A stretch of DNA of 6,459 nt, taken from assembly GCA_028698765.1 (NCBI GenBank), contig JAQVVW010000088.1:1-6459 (forward strand), read 5' to 3'. Made by a program: the position numbers and the translations under genes. Of this stretch, positions 1 to 5,471 are shown piece after piece. The DNA comes from Methanoculleus sp. (GTDB lineage: Archaea; Halobacteriota; Methanomicrobia; Methanomicrobiales; Methanoculleaceae). The notes under the pieces are model-generated. The model did no database searches, was not told where the DNA came from, and was given only the letters and a program-made list of their open reading frames with translations. Every line of letters begins with the position of its first letter. Position 1 is the stretch's first letter.

Positions 1-163
1 GACCGTCGATATCGCCGGGAAGGGACGGGAGATTACGGTCGAAGGACGGCACGACCCCTGCATCGCGCCGCGGATCGTCCCGGTCGCGGAGTGCATGCTC
101 GCGATGGTTATCCTGGATGCGATGCTCGAACAGGCGAAGTACCGGGAGTTTGCCGGGGAGTGA
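1..163 (+). CDS. aroC: Chorismate synthase, C-terminal fragment (5' end outside window)
   Basis: Chorismate synthase converts 5-enolpyruvylshikimate-3-phosphate to chorismate, the last step of the shikimate pathway, using reduced FMN. Only the last 53 codons are here, read from base 2 to the TGA at 161-163. The peptide contains GRHDPCIAPR followed by IVPVAECMLAMVILDAML. This matches the strongly conserved family C-terminus, where GRHDPC(I/V)xPR contributes to the FMN/substrate site, followed by the helix that ends the protein. The short tail (FAGE) is normal. Base composition is high-GC like the housekeeping genes in the window. It faces aroD across the AT-rich interval, so two shikimate genes are near neighbours in convergent orientation. 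The start, promoter and most of the enzyme cannot be seen. Confidence 0.93.
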   Translation, partial: TVDIAGKGREITVEGRHDPCIAPRIVPVAECMLAMVILDAMLEQAKYREFAGE

Positions 164-169
164 AGGGGG
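159..169 (+). repeat. Left arm of an 11-bp inverted repeat (pairs with 1275-1285)
   Basis: AGTGAAGGGGG at 159-169 is repeated perfectly in inverted orientation at 1275-1285 (CCCCCTTCACT). The arm spans the last codon bases and TGA stop of aroC. The other arm spans the same positions at the end of aroD. The match breaks on both sides. No flanking target-site duplication is visible. It could be the end of an inserted element or a coincidence of two gene ends with a G-run after the stop. Confidence 0.5.
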
Positions 170-198
170 CCGTCCTGCCTCATCCCCCTGTGAGGCTC

Positions 199-354
199 AT
201 GCACCCCCAGGCACTTGACTTATCGGTTGGTACCGTACCCGATGCGGTCAGTTCGTGGATGATTAGACTGAAGGACGGTAACAATCTACGAGGATGTGAA
301 TCAGGACTTTCAACATTACGTTTTTCACCAATTCGGTGTATAACACTGCTATGA
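199..354 (+). CDS. Possible small ORF upstream of and overlapping the Doc-like gene (51 aa, doubtful)
   Basis: An ATG at 199 opens 51 codons that end at TGA 352-354. The stop overlaps the ATG of the Doc-like gene (351) as ATGA, the arrangement typical of translational coupling. A GAGG lies only 3 bases before the ATG, which is short for a Shine-Dalgarno spacing. The product (begins MHPQALDLSVGTVPDAV) has no motif I recognise and does not resemble a Phd antitoxin, which would be about 70 residues with a DNA-binding N-terminus. The same frame stays open further upstream, back to an ATG at 91 inside aroC, so the ORF may simply be chance. It is listed because Doc toxins normally have a coupled antitoxin gene in this position. 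Confidence 0.17.
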   Translation: MHPQALDLSVGTVPDAVSSWMIRLKDGNNLRGCESGLSTLRFSPIRCITLL

Positions 355-920
355 GCCCATCTCCCAAATGCCCCTGCCCTGGTTGCGAAGATATCGATAC
401 GATAAGGGCATTCATTCATGACACGGATGAAGAGGGCAAGCCAGTTGAGGTTCCCATTGGTTGGTGGTGCCCCTGCTGTGGGTGGCTGGTTAACGATATT
501 ACCCCCGAGAAGATAATCGCAATTCATGACACCCTGATCGCGTTGCACGACAGACCGGAAGATCTGGGTTGGGAGGGCATAAAAACACAAGGCGAGGTTG
601 AAACGTGGGTTTATTTATGGGAAAACTATTGGAATCATCGTGAGAACATTTACGAAAAGGCCGCGTGGTTCCTTGAAAAAATTGCTAATGGACATGCCTT
701 TTGGCAGGGTAACAAAAGAACTGCTTACACAGTTACAGATGTCCTCATACTGCGTGCCAATGGATTGGCATTTGATGTTGACGGCAACGAGGCAGATCGG
801 TTCATAACAACTCTTGCGAGTTTGGATGCAGAGTACAATGCTACGTATACTCCGGAAGAAATTGAAGAATGGATCCGCACAAATACAAAAAAGATTGGAT
901 GTTTTTTCAGTGCCGACTGA
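351..920 (+). CDS. Fic/Doc-family protein (death-on-curing type) with N-terminal zinc-ribbon-like extension
   Basis: Seen: 189 residues from ATG 351. An in-frame GTG at 336 is possible but neither start has a clear ribosome site. Residues 1-47 carry two Cys pairs, C9-PG-C12 and C40-PC-C43 (plus C7 and C42), resembling a zinc ribbon. From about residue 50, ITPEKIIAIHDTLIALHD matches the start of Doc proteins. The Fic motif is H115-AFWQGNK-R123, followed by TAYTVTDVLILRANG, as in phage P1 Doc (HAFNDANKRTA...). Family knowledge: P1 Doc phosphorylates EF-Tu and is neutralised by Phd; other Fic proteins transfer AMP. Odd: Gln119 replaces the acidic residue that coordinates the metal and nucleotide phosphates, so activity may be altered or lost. 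The Cys-rich N-terminus makes it longer than Doc (about 125 aa), and no Phd-like gene is adjacent. The coding sequence is AT-rich, which suggests transfer. Family call is firm; substrate and toxicity are unknown. Confidence 0.85.
   Translation: MSPSPKCPCPGCEDIDTIRAFIHDTDEEGKPVEVPIGWWCPCCGWLVNDITPEKIIAIHDTLIALHDRPEDLGWEGIKTQGEVETWVYLWENYWNHRENIYEKAAWFLEKIANGHAFWQGNKRTAYTVTDVLILRANGLAFDVDGNEADRFITTLASLDAEYNATYTPEEIEEWIRTNTKKIGCFFSAD
887..892 (-). terminator. Possible T-run terminator for minus-strand transcription
   Basis: On the minus strand a run of six T lies 15 bases beyond the TGA at 907-909, inside the 3' end of the Doc-like gene. Archaeal transcription often ends at T-runs without a hairpin. 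It could end transcripts of the candidate small ORF or of aroD read-through, but it may only reflect the Lys codons of the Doc-like gene. Confidence 0.2.
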
Positions 921-1056
921 GGAGATCTAATGCCTTCTGATTCTTTTTTATGGAGGCTTCTAAGGATCGTCTTTCCATGTATGTTAGTCCCATGCGAATA
1001 GATCCTTTTGTCTGGGCACTCCGAGATGAGTTGTTGGTTGCATGAGCCTCTACCAT
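907..1056 (-). CDS. Hypothetical 49-aa ORF converging on the Doc-like gene (may extend upstream to 1284)
   Basis: Not recognised. From the ATG at 1056 the product is 49 residues. It begins MVEAHATNNSSRSAQTKG and ends with a basic, probably helical stretch (MERRSLEASIKKNQKALDLL). In favour: a TATA-like TACTATATG is centred about 31 bases upstream of the ATG, the same spacing seen at aroD, U32 and tpiA. A GGGAGG also lies 10 bases before the ATG. The stop overlaps the 3' end of the Doc-like gene by 14 bases. The frame stays open upstream. An ATG at 1209 would give 100 residues (MLLEEFRVGVPLLEKVLW...). A GTG at 1284 overlaps the aroD stop as GTGA and would give 125 residues, coupled to aroD. The first 25 residues of that longest version are Gly/Pro-rich and unlikely. 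It could be a degraded gene of the AT-rich segment. The 921-1280 stretch holds nothing else I can support. Confidence 0.32.
   Translation of the reverse strand: MVEAHATNNSSRSAQTKGSIRMGLTYMERRSLEASIKKNQKALDLLSRH
941..949 (+). terminator. T-rich stretch, likely terminator of the Doc-like gene
   Basis: TTCTTTTTT starts 20 bases after the Doc-like stop codon. No stable hairpin precedes it, but archaeal RNA polymerase can stop at such T-runs alone. This is inference from sequence only. Confidence 0.4.
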
Positions 1057-1082
1057 AGATATCCCGCCTCCCATTAACGTAA

Positions 1083-1091
1083 CATATAGTA
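1083..1091 (-). promoter_or_regulatory. TATA-like element upstream of the 49-aa minus ORF
   Basis: On the minus strand this reads TACTATATG inside a longer AT-rich stretch (TACAATATACTATATG). It is centred about 31 bases before the ATG at 1056, which would give a very short leader. The surrounding DNA is AT-rich, so a chance match is quite possible. Confidence 0.3.
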
Positions 1092-1274
1092 TATTGTAGC
1101 ATTTTATTAAAGTTTCGAGAAACTTAGCCAATCGATCATTAACCAGGAGTTTGTCCCAGAGCACCTTTTCTAGGAGGGGGACACCCACTCGAAACTCTTC
1201 GAGTAACATGTCCCCGCCGTTTTGCCGGACCCAACCAGGAGCCTGGCCTCCAGAGACCCGGCAGGGGCCCCCAA

Positions 1275-1285
1275 CCCCCTTCACT
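1275..1285 (-). repeat. Right arm of an 11-bp inverted repeat (pairs with 159-169)
   Basis: On the minus strand this reads AGTGAAGGGGG and covers the end of the last aroD codon, the TGA stop and the G-run after it. It is a perfect inverted copy of 159-169 at the end of aroC. Just left of it lies another GC-rich block, GGGGCCCCC at 1264-1272, and the composition then drops into the AT-rich segment. Confidence 0.5.
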
Positions 1286-1910
1286 TCAACAGATCCGCAA
1301 GTTGCCGCATCTCCCGTATGTGATACTGCCCCTCGGCCGTCGGGGTGCCGGCATGACAGTAGACGAACTCCGACCCGAGGAGCGGCAGGATTGCGCGGGC
1401 GTAGCGGAACTCCGCGCCCATGATGCTCGTGCAGACGGGTTTCTGGGCGCGGTGGGTGAAGGCAATCAGGTCGAAGAGATCGTCCCGGGTTTTAGGGCGC
1501 ACAACGATCTTCGGGATGTCGCCGTATGACCGGAGCATCTCCTCGATCCTCCCGAGCTCCGGCGGTGTGGGCATCTCGTTCGTGTGGAGCGACGCAAGGA
1601 TCTGGACACCCTGGCTCTTGATGAACGGCGCGTGATCCCGGTAGCGTGCTTCCACGTCCACGATATCGACGTAGCGCGCTATCGGCCCGACGATCCGGGC
1701 CCAGAGATCCGCATCGCCGACAAACCGGCCACCCTCGTCCCTGCTCCTGAGCGTGGCGATCAGCGGGATGACGGTCTTTTCACGGATAGCACGGACCTGG
1801 TCCAGCAGATCCCCCTCCATCCGGTCGAGCCTGACCTCGATGAACGTCGGGTTGTACTCCGCCACCTCGCCAATAGCGGCGGCATCCTCCACAGAGACGA
1901 CGATCTTCAT
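1281..1910 (-). CDS. aroD: 3-dehydroquinate dehydratase, class I
   Basis: The enzyme removes water from 3-dehydroquinate to give 3-dehydroshikimate, the third step of the shikimate pathway, through a Schiff-base intermediate. The 209-residue product has the class I landmarks in order: EVRLDR at 25-30, [12 protein letters not shown] at 52-63 (substrate carboxylate binding), DVEAR at 85-89, LHTNE with the probable general acid/base His109, IPKIVVRPK with the probable Schiff-base Lys134, and the C-terminal PTAEGQYH loop that closes over substrate. It is somewhat shorter than bacterial AroD (about 220-250), as usual for archaea. The ATG at 1910 starts directly at the first beta strand (MKIVVSV). 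GGTAGGT lies immediately before it, too close for a normal ribosome site, and a TATA-like box lies 31 bases upstream. It follows the P5CR-like gene on the same strand after 81 bases, so co-transcription is possible in addition to its own promoter. Confidence 0.95.
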   Translation of the reverse strand: MKIVVSVEDAAAIGEVAEYNPTFIEVRLDRMEGDLLDQVRAIREKTVIPLIATLRSRDEGGRFVGDADLWARIVGPIARYVDIVDVEARYRDHAPFIKSQGVQILASLHTNEMPTPPELGRIEEMLRSYGDIPKIVVRPKTRDDLFDLIAFTHRAQKPVCTSIMGAEFRYARAILPLLGSEFVYCHAGTPTAEGQYHIREMRQLADLLK

Positions 1911-1936
1911 ACCTACCGGATGTATTCCCGCCCTAT

Positions 1937-1946
1937 CATTTAAATG
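1937..1946 (-). promoter_or_regulatory. Probable TATA box of aroD
   Basis: CATTTAAATG, a perfect palindrome, is centred about 31 bases upstream of the aroD ATG. With the usual 25-27 bases from TATA centre to start site, transcription would begin only a few bases before the ATG, giving a nearly leaderless mRNA. It lies in the 81-base gap between the P5CR-like gene and aroD. Confidence 0.5.
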
Positions 1947-1991
1947 TCTGTCTGCGATCGCCTGCAGATCGGGCCCAGTCCTGGCCCGGCG

Positions 1992-2792
1992 TCACTTCCC
2001 CACCGCACCGTAACGCTCCAGCATGGCGGCGACCGCCTCGTCGAAGACCCCCGGCAACCGCTCCCGGAGTTCCTTCACCCCGGCCTCCGTGACGCCGCCG
2101 CCGGTCGCGACCCGTTCGACCAGGTCACCGGGCGCTTCACCGGTCTTTCGGAGGTAGGTGGCCGTCGCCGCGGTCGTCTCCGTTGCGAGCGCGAGCGCCC
2201 GGTCCACCGGAAGACCGCTCGCACGGGCCGTCGCGCCCGCCAGTTCCTCGATGATGGCGGCGAGCAGCCCCGGTCCGCAGCTCGAGAGTATGGTGGCCGC
2301 CGGGAGTTCCTCCTCCCCGACGAGCATCACGTTCCCGATGGACGAAAAAAGCCCCTCCACACGGGAAGCGTCCTGCATGCCTGTCTGCCGCCCATGGCAG
2401 ACGAGCGTCGTCCCCTGCCCGATCGTGGAGGTGATCGTGGGAATGACCCGGGTGACCGGACCCGAGAACAGCCCCTCAAGCTCCGCGAGGCTGATGCCCG
2501 CGGCGAGCGAGACGATATGCTCGTCGCCGTCCATCACGGGGACGATCTCGCGGAGGACTTCCATCATCTCCTGCGGCCGAACAGCGAGGATGATCGTCCG
2601 GCACCGCCGGGCGAGTTCAGTATTCGCTCTAGCGATGCCGATACCCGGCCATGCCGCGGCGCATGTATCCCGGCTCTCCCGGCTCCTCGCCGTAACCACG
2701 ACCTCATCGATACCGAGCAGACCGGACGAGAGGAACCCGTTCACCAGCATGCTGCCCATGTGTCCGTAGCCGATGATCCCTATGCAATCCAT
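1992..2792 (-). CDS. proC: Pyrroline-5-carboxylate reductase family protein (divergent)
   Basis: P5C reductase makes L-proline from pyrroline-5-carboxylate with NAD(P)H. The 266-residue product has the family length and plan. An N-terminal Rossmann fold carries G8-Y-G10-HM-G13 and IILAVRPQ at 67-74. The C-terminal helical dimer domain begins near ILSSCGPG (168-175) and ends with TGEAPGDLVERVATGGGVTEAG (217-238). Several normally conserved family motifs differ. The usual MPNTP is IPTIT (117-121), SGSGPAY is SSCGPGL (170-176), and TSPGGTT is ATGGGVT (229-235, with Thr235 kept). It may be a true proline enzyme of an archaeal branch or a related imine/keto reductase, so the symbol is tentative. 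The ATG at 2792 is chosen because the fold starts there and GGAGAGGGG precedes it; the upstream ATG at 2825 would add 11 unrelated residues. It is divergent from the U32 gene. Confidence 0.8.
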   Translation of the reverse strand: MDCIGIIGYGHMGSMLVNGFLSSGLLGIDEVVVTARSRESRDTCAAAWPGIGIARANTELARRCRTIILAVRPQEMMEVLREIVPVMDGDEHIVSLAAGISLAELEGLFSGPVTRVIPTITSTIGQGTTLVCHGRQTGMQDASRVEGLFSSIGNVMLVGEEELPAATILSSCGPGLLAAIIEELAGATARASGLPVDRALALATETTAATATYLRKTGEAPGDLVERVATGGGVTEAGVKELRERLPGVFDEAVAAMLERYGAVGK

Positions 2793-2797
2793 ATAAA

Positions 2798-2806
2798 CCC
2801 CTCTCC
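2798..2806 (-). promoter_or_regulatory. Ribosome binding site of the P5CR-like gene
   Basis: GGAGAGGGG on the minus strand ends 5 bases before the ATG at 2792. It supports this start over the ATG at 2825. It is the clearest Shine-Dalgarno-like site in the window, and fits an mRNA with a real 5' leader, unlike aroD, U32 and tpiA. Confidence 0.55.
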
Positions 2807-2852
2807 AGGTCGCTCTCCTGCCCAAAAAGGATACCCGCTCTGCCCCGGGTGG

Positions 2853-2860
2853 GTATATAG
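2853..2860. promoter_or_regulatory. TATA-like element in the divergent P5CR/U32 promoter region
   Basis: GTATATAG (within GGTATATAGG) lies about 31 bases before the U32 ATG at 2888, the usual place for a short-leader archaeal promoter. Read on the minus strand it is CTATATAC, nearly symmetric, and could also drive the P5CR-like gene with a leader of roughly 37 bases that would contain the GGAGAGGGG site. No other convincing TATA box is seen in the 95-base gap, although TATCCTTTTTGG (minus strand, about 2821-2832) is a weak alternative. Confidence 0.5.
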
Positions 2861-2887
2861 GCCGTCGAAGCGAACGGTACGAAGCAG

Positions 2888-5401
2888 ATGCCGCACGATC
2901 ATCATACGTCCGGGTTGCCGGAACTGCTTGCGCCGGCCGGGTCGCCGGAGGCCCTGGCGGCAGCGGTTGCCGCCGGCGCCGATGCCGTCTACCTCGCCGG
3001 GCGACGGTTCGGAGCCAGGCACTATGCGGCGAACTTCTCCGACGAGGAACTCGAGTCCGCTATCGGTTACGCGCACCTCCGGGGAGTCGGGGTCTACGTC
3101 ACCGTAAACGTCCTCATCCGGGAGGCCGAACTCCCCGACGTCGCCCGCTACCTCCTCTGGCTTTACGAGATCGGGGCAGACGCCGTTCTGGTGCAGGACG
3201 CCGGAGTGGCGTCGCTTGCCCGGGAGATCGTCCCGGATCTTCCTCTCCACGCCTCGACCCAGATGACGATCCACAACCGGGAGGGCGTGGCGCGGGCGGC
3301 ACGGGAGGGGTTCTCCCGCGTGGTGCTCGCCCGGGAACTCACGCTGTCCGAGATCGAGGATATCGCGGCCGACGCCGGGGCGCAGGGGATCGGGATCGAG
3401 GTCTTCGCCCACGGGGCGCTCTGTTACTGCTACTCCGGCCAGTGCCTCCTCTCTTCGGTCATCGGGGGGCGGAGTGGGAACCGCGGAATGTGCGCCCAGC
3501 CCTGCCGGAAGCCCTACCGGCTCGTGATCGCCGGGACGGACGAGTACGGGCGGCCGAAAGACTCCCGCCCCGTGCCGGGAGTCGATCGCTACCTGCTCTC
3601 GACCCGGGATCTCTCGGTATACCCGCGCCTTGATGTTCTTGCACGTGCACCGGTGGCGTCGCTCAAGATCGAGGGGAGGATGCGCTCGGTGGAGTACGTC
3701 GCCACGGTGACGGCCATCTACCGGCGTGCTCTCGACGCGATCGCCGCCGGGGAAGACTGGTCGCCCTCGCGGGAGGATATGCGCGACCTCGCGCTTGCGT
3801 TCAACCGGGAGTTCACGGAGGGCTACATCCTCGGCGCCCGCGATATCATGGCCCGCGACAGGCCCGGGAACCGGGGCATGTTGCTCGGCACGGTCACCGG
3901 TTACGATCCCCGGAGGGAGGAGGCGACCGTGCGCCTTACGGGCGATATTGCGCCCCGCTCGGGGGACGGGCTCGCCTTCTCTTCCGACGACCCCGAACGC
4001 GACGTCGGGGCGGTCGTCCGCGGCACCCCCGCCGTCCGCTCCGGTACGGTGCGGCTTTCCGTTCCCGCACCCGTCGATCCCGGCGCCCGGGTCTTCCTGA
4101 CGAAGAGTGTGGATCTCGAGGAGCGGGCAAAGCGGATCGTGGAAAGGCCCCTGCAGCCGCTGCCGCTCGACGTGACGGTCACCTGGGAGGACGGGACGCC
4201 CGACCTCGAGGCGGTCGTCGATCTGCAGGAGAGCGAACCGCTCCGGGTGCGCTACCGCTCCGACCTCGTGATGGAGCCGGCACGGAGCCGGCCGCTTACC
4301 ACAGATCAGATCGCAGAGCAGTTTGGGAAGACCGGGGGAACGCCGTTTACGATACGAAACCTGGCGCTCCGCTACCCCGGCGGGCTCTTTAGCCCGCTTG
4401 GAGAACTTAACCGGGTCCGGCGGGCATTCCTGGAGAGGGTCGAGGAGGCCGTCCTCGCCGCACGGCGCCCGGGGGGGGATGCGGTGCGTGCGGCCCGGGA
4501 ACGGGTCGGGACGGCTATCTCCGGGCTGGAGCGGCCGGCAGGTTCTCACCGGGTGTCCCGGCTCCCGTCGATCTCGGTCTACACCAGTACCCTCGAAGAG
4601 GCAGAGGCCGCCGTCCGGTCCGGCGCCCGCACCGTCTACCTGGAGGTGTCAGCCCCCGATATCCTCGAGGAGGCCGCCGCCTGCCGGGAAGCGGGTGCGG
4701 ACCTCGTCTGGAAATGGCCGTCGATCACCCGGAAGAGTCTCCTCGACGCGGCGTCTCCCCTCCTTTCGTCGCTCTATGATGCGGGCGTCTGCGGGGTGAT
4801 GGTGAGCGGGACGGGTGCCGCGGACGCGGTGCGGCAGGCCGAACCCCGGATGAACATCTACGGCGCCGCCGGGTTGAATCTCTGGAACCACCGCACCGCC
4901 GCGGAGCTCGCGCCGCTCTTCCTGCGGTGCACGGCCTCCCCCGAACTCCCGGCCGACGACCTTGCCGGACTTGCGGCGGCGGCCGGGGATACCCCCGAAC
5001 TCGAGGTGCTCGTGCAGGGGAACGTCGAGGCGATGGTGACCGAGGATAGGCTCGCGGCGGCGGTCGCCGGGGAAGGTTTCCTGGGCCTCCGGGACGGGCG
5101 AAACCGCGTCTTCCCGCTCCGGTGCGACGGCGAGGGGCGGACCTACATCGCGAACGCCGTCGAGACCTCTCTCATCGACCACCTGCCCCGGATCGCCGCG
5201 ATGGGCATCGATGCCGTCGCCATCGACGCACGGGGACGGGGGCCGCGCTACGCTGGGGAGATGACCCAACTCTACCGGACGGCGATCGACGCCGTGGGCC
5301 GGGGAGATACCCGCGCCCTTCCCGCGCTCAAGGACGAGGTGAAACGGCGGGCACTCGGGGGCATCACCGGCGGGCATTTTGTCAGGGGGATTGAGGAGTA
5401 A
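2888..5401 (+). CDS. Peptidase U32 / DUF3656 family protein, 837 aa (RlhA-like)
   Basis: Despite the name 'peptidase', characterised U32 proteins mostly act on RNA or quinones: RlhA (23S rRNA C2501 hydroxylation), TrhP (tRNA U34 hydroxylation) and UbiU/V. The N-terminal barrel starts [13 protein letters not shown] (11-23). The family signature at 171-189 (EVFAHGALC...GQCLLS) is followed by [14 protein letters not shown]. The four cysteines C179, C186, C202 and C206 match those that bind an iron-sulfur cluster in Ubi[12 protein letters not shown] (258-267) and [12 protein letters not shown] (305-316) complete the U32 core. About 330-525 fits DUF3656, ending in GGTPF...[14 protein letters not shown]. 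About 558-837 looks like a second, degenerate U32-like barrel ([13 protein letters not shown] 705-717, [12 protein letters not shown] 734-745, [20 protein letters not shown] 761-780) without the cysteine set. With this third part it is longer than E. coli RlhA (about 650). The ATG at 2888 lacks a ribosome site but sits 31 bases after a TATA box. Function in RNA hydroxylation is inference. Confidence 0.9.
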   Translation: MPHDHHTSGLPELLAPAGSPEALAAAVAAGADAVYLAGRRFGARHYAANFSDEELESAIGYAHLRGVGVYVTVNVLIREAELPDVARYLLWLYEIGADAVLVQDAGVASLAREIVPDLPLHASTQMTIHNREGVARAAREGFSRVVLARELTLSEIEDIAADAGAQGIGIEVFAHGALCYCYSGQCLLSSVIGGRSGNRGMCAQPCRKPYRLVIAGTDEYGRPKDSRPVPGVDRYLLSTRDLSVYPRLDVLARAPVASLKIEGRMRSVEYVATVTAIYRRALDAIAAGEDWSPSREDMRDLALAFNREFTEGYILGARDIMARDRPGNRGMLLGTVTGYDPRREEATVRLTGDIAPRSGDGLAFSSDDPERDVGAVVRGTPAVRSGTVRLSVPAPVDPGARVFLTKSVDLEERAKRIVERPLQPLPLDVTVTWEDGTPDLEAVVDLQESEPLRVRYRSDLVMEPARSRPLTTDQIAEQFGKTGGTPFTIRNLALRYPGGLFSPLGELNRVRRAFLERVEEAVLAARRPGGDAVRAARERVGTAISGLERPAGSHRVSRLPSISVYTSTLEEAEAAVRSGARTVYLEVSAPDILEEAAACREAGADLVWKWPSITRKSLLDAASPLLSSLYDAGVCGVMVSGTGAADAVRQAEPRMNIYGAAGLNLWNHRTAAELAPLFLRCTASPELPADDLAGLAAAAGDTPELEVLVQGNVEAMVTEDRLAAAVAGEGFLGLRDGRNRVFPLRCDGEGRTYIANAVETSLIDHLPRIAAMGIDAVAIDARGRGPRYAGEMTQLYRTAIDAVGRGDTRALPALKDEVKRRALGGITGGHFVRGIEE

Positions 5402-5434
5402 GGTGCGTCGCCGGCGGCCGCGCCCGGCATCAGA

Positions 5435-5442
5435 GTTAATAT
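5435..5442 (+). promoter_or_regulatory. Probable TATA box of tpiA
   Basis: GTTAATAT in the 70-base gap after the U32 gene is centred about 33 bases before the ATG at 5472. This suggests a short-leader transcript separate from U32. GGGGGAG (about 5445-5451) lies downstream of it but is about 20 bases from the start codon, too far for a normal ribosome site. Confidence 0.4.
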
Positions 5443-5471
5443 CAGGGGGAGCAATCTATCAGTCAGACGTG

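Larger units (their letters stand above)
215..1210. other. AT-richer segment between aroC and aroD (probable acquired island)
   Basis: Composition shifts sharply here. A hand count of 601-660 gives 21 G+C of 60, against 38 of 60 in 3601-3660 of the U32 gene. The segment holds the Doc-like gene (351-920) and about 350 bases downstream without a confident gene. That downstream part contains a candidate minus-strand ORF, a T-run and a TATA-like element. The edges are approximate and judged by eye. I see no integrase, transposase or tRNA gene. A short inverted repeat lies just outside (159-169 and 1275-1285). Confidence 0.6.

Noticed and set aside
255..285. C/D-box-like letters (GGATGAT, ACTGA) suggesting a small guide RNA
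   Set aside because: The C box does not fit RUGAUGA, and C'/D' boxes at the right spacing are missing.
180..590. 136-codon minus-strand frame opposite the Doc-like gene
   Set aside because: No recognisable motif, and the opposite strand has the clear Fic/Doc match.
725..1102. 125-codon minus-strand frame
   Set aside because: More than half is antisense to the Doc-like gene. The remainder overlaps the better-supported candidate ORF ending at 907 in another frame.
1235..1251. Small inverted repeats (CCAGGAGCCTGG, GGAGCCTGGCCTCC) between the aroD stop and the AT-rich segment
   Set aside because: Arms of 4-5 bases with no following T-run on either strand; too weak to call a terminator or a recombination site.
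1944..3107. 387-codon open frame on the plus strand
   Set aside because: It covers the P5CR-like gene in antisense and part of U32 out of frame. Composition (Arg/Pro-rich) and the clear family matches of the real genes rule it out.
2780..4549. 589-codon open frame on the minus strand
   Set aside because: It lies opposite the U32 gene, is rich in Arg, Pro and Gly, has no recognisable domain, and is the kind of long antisense frame expected in high-GC coding sequence.
4649..5377. 242-codon open frame on the minus strand
   Set aside because: Antisense shadow of the U32 C-terminal half; no domain or start signal.
5379..5471. N-terminal extension of tpiA from TTG 5379
   Set aside because: It would overlap U32, add an Arg-rich stretch absent from triosephosphate isomerases, and place the TATA box inside the gene. 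Numbering from ATG 5472 puts the catalytic Asn, Lys and His at 11, 13 and 95 as in the family.
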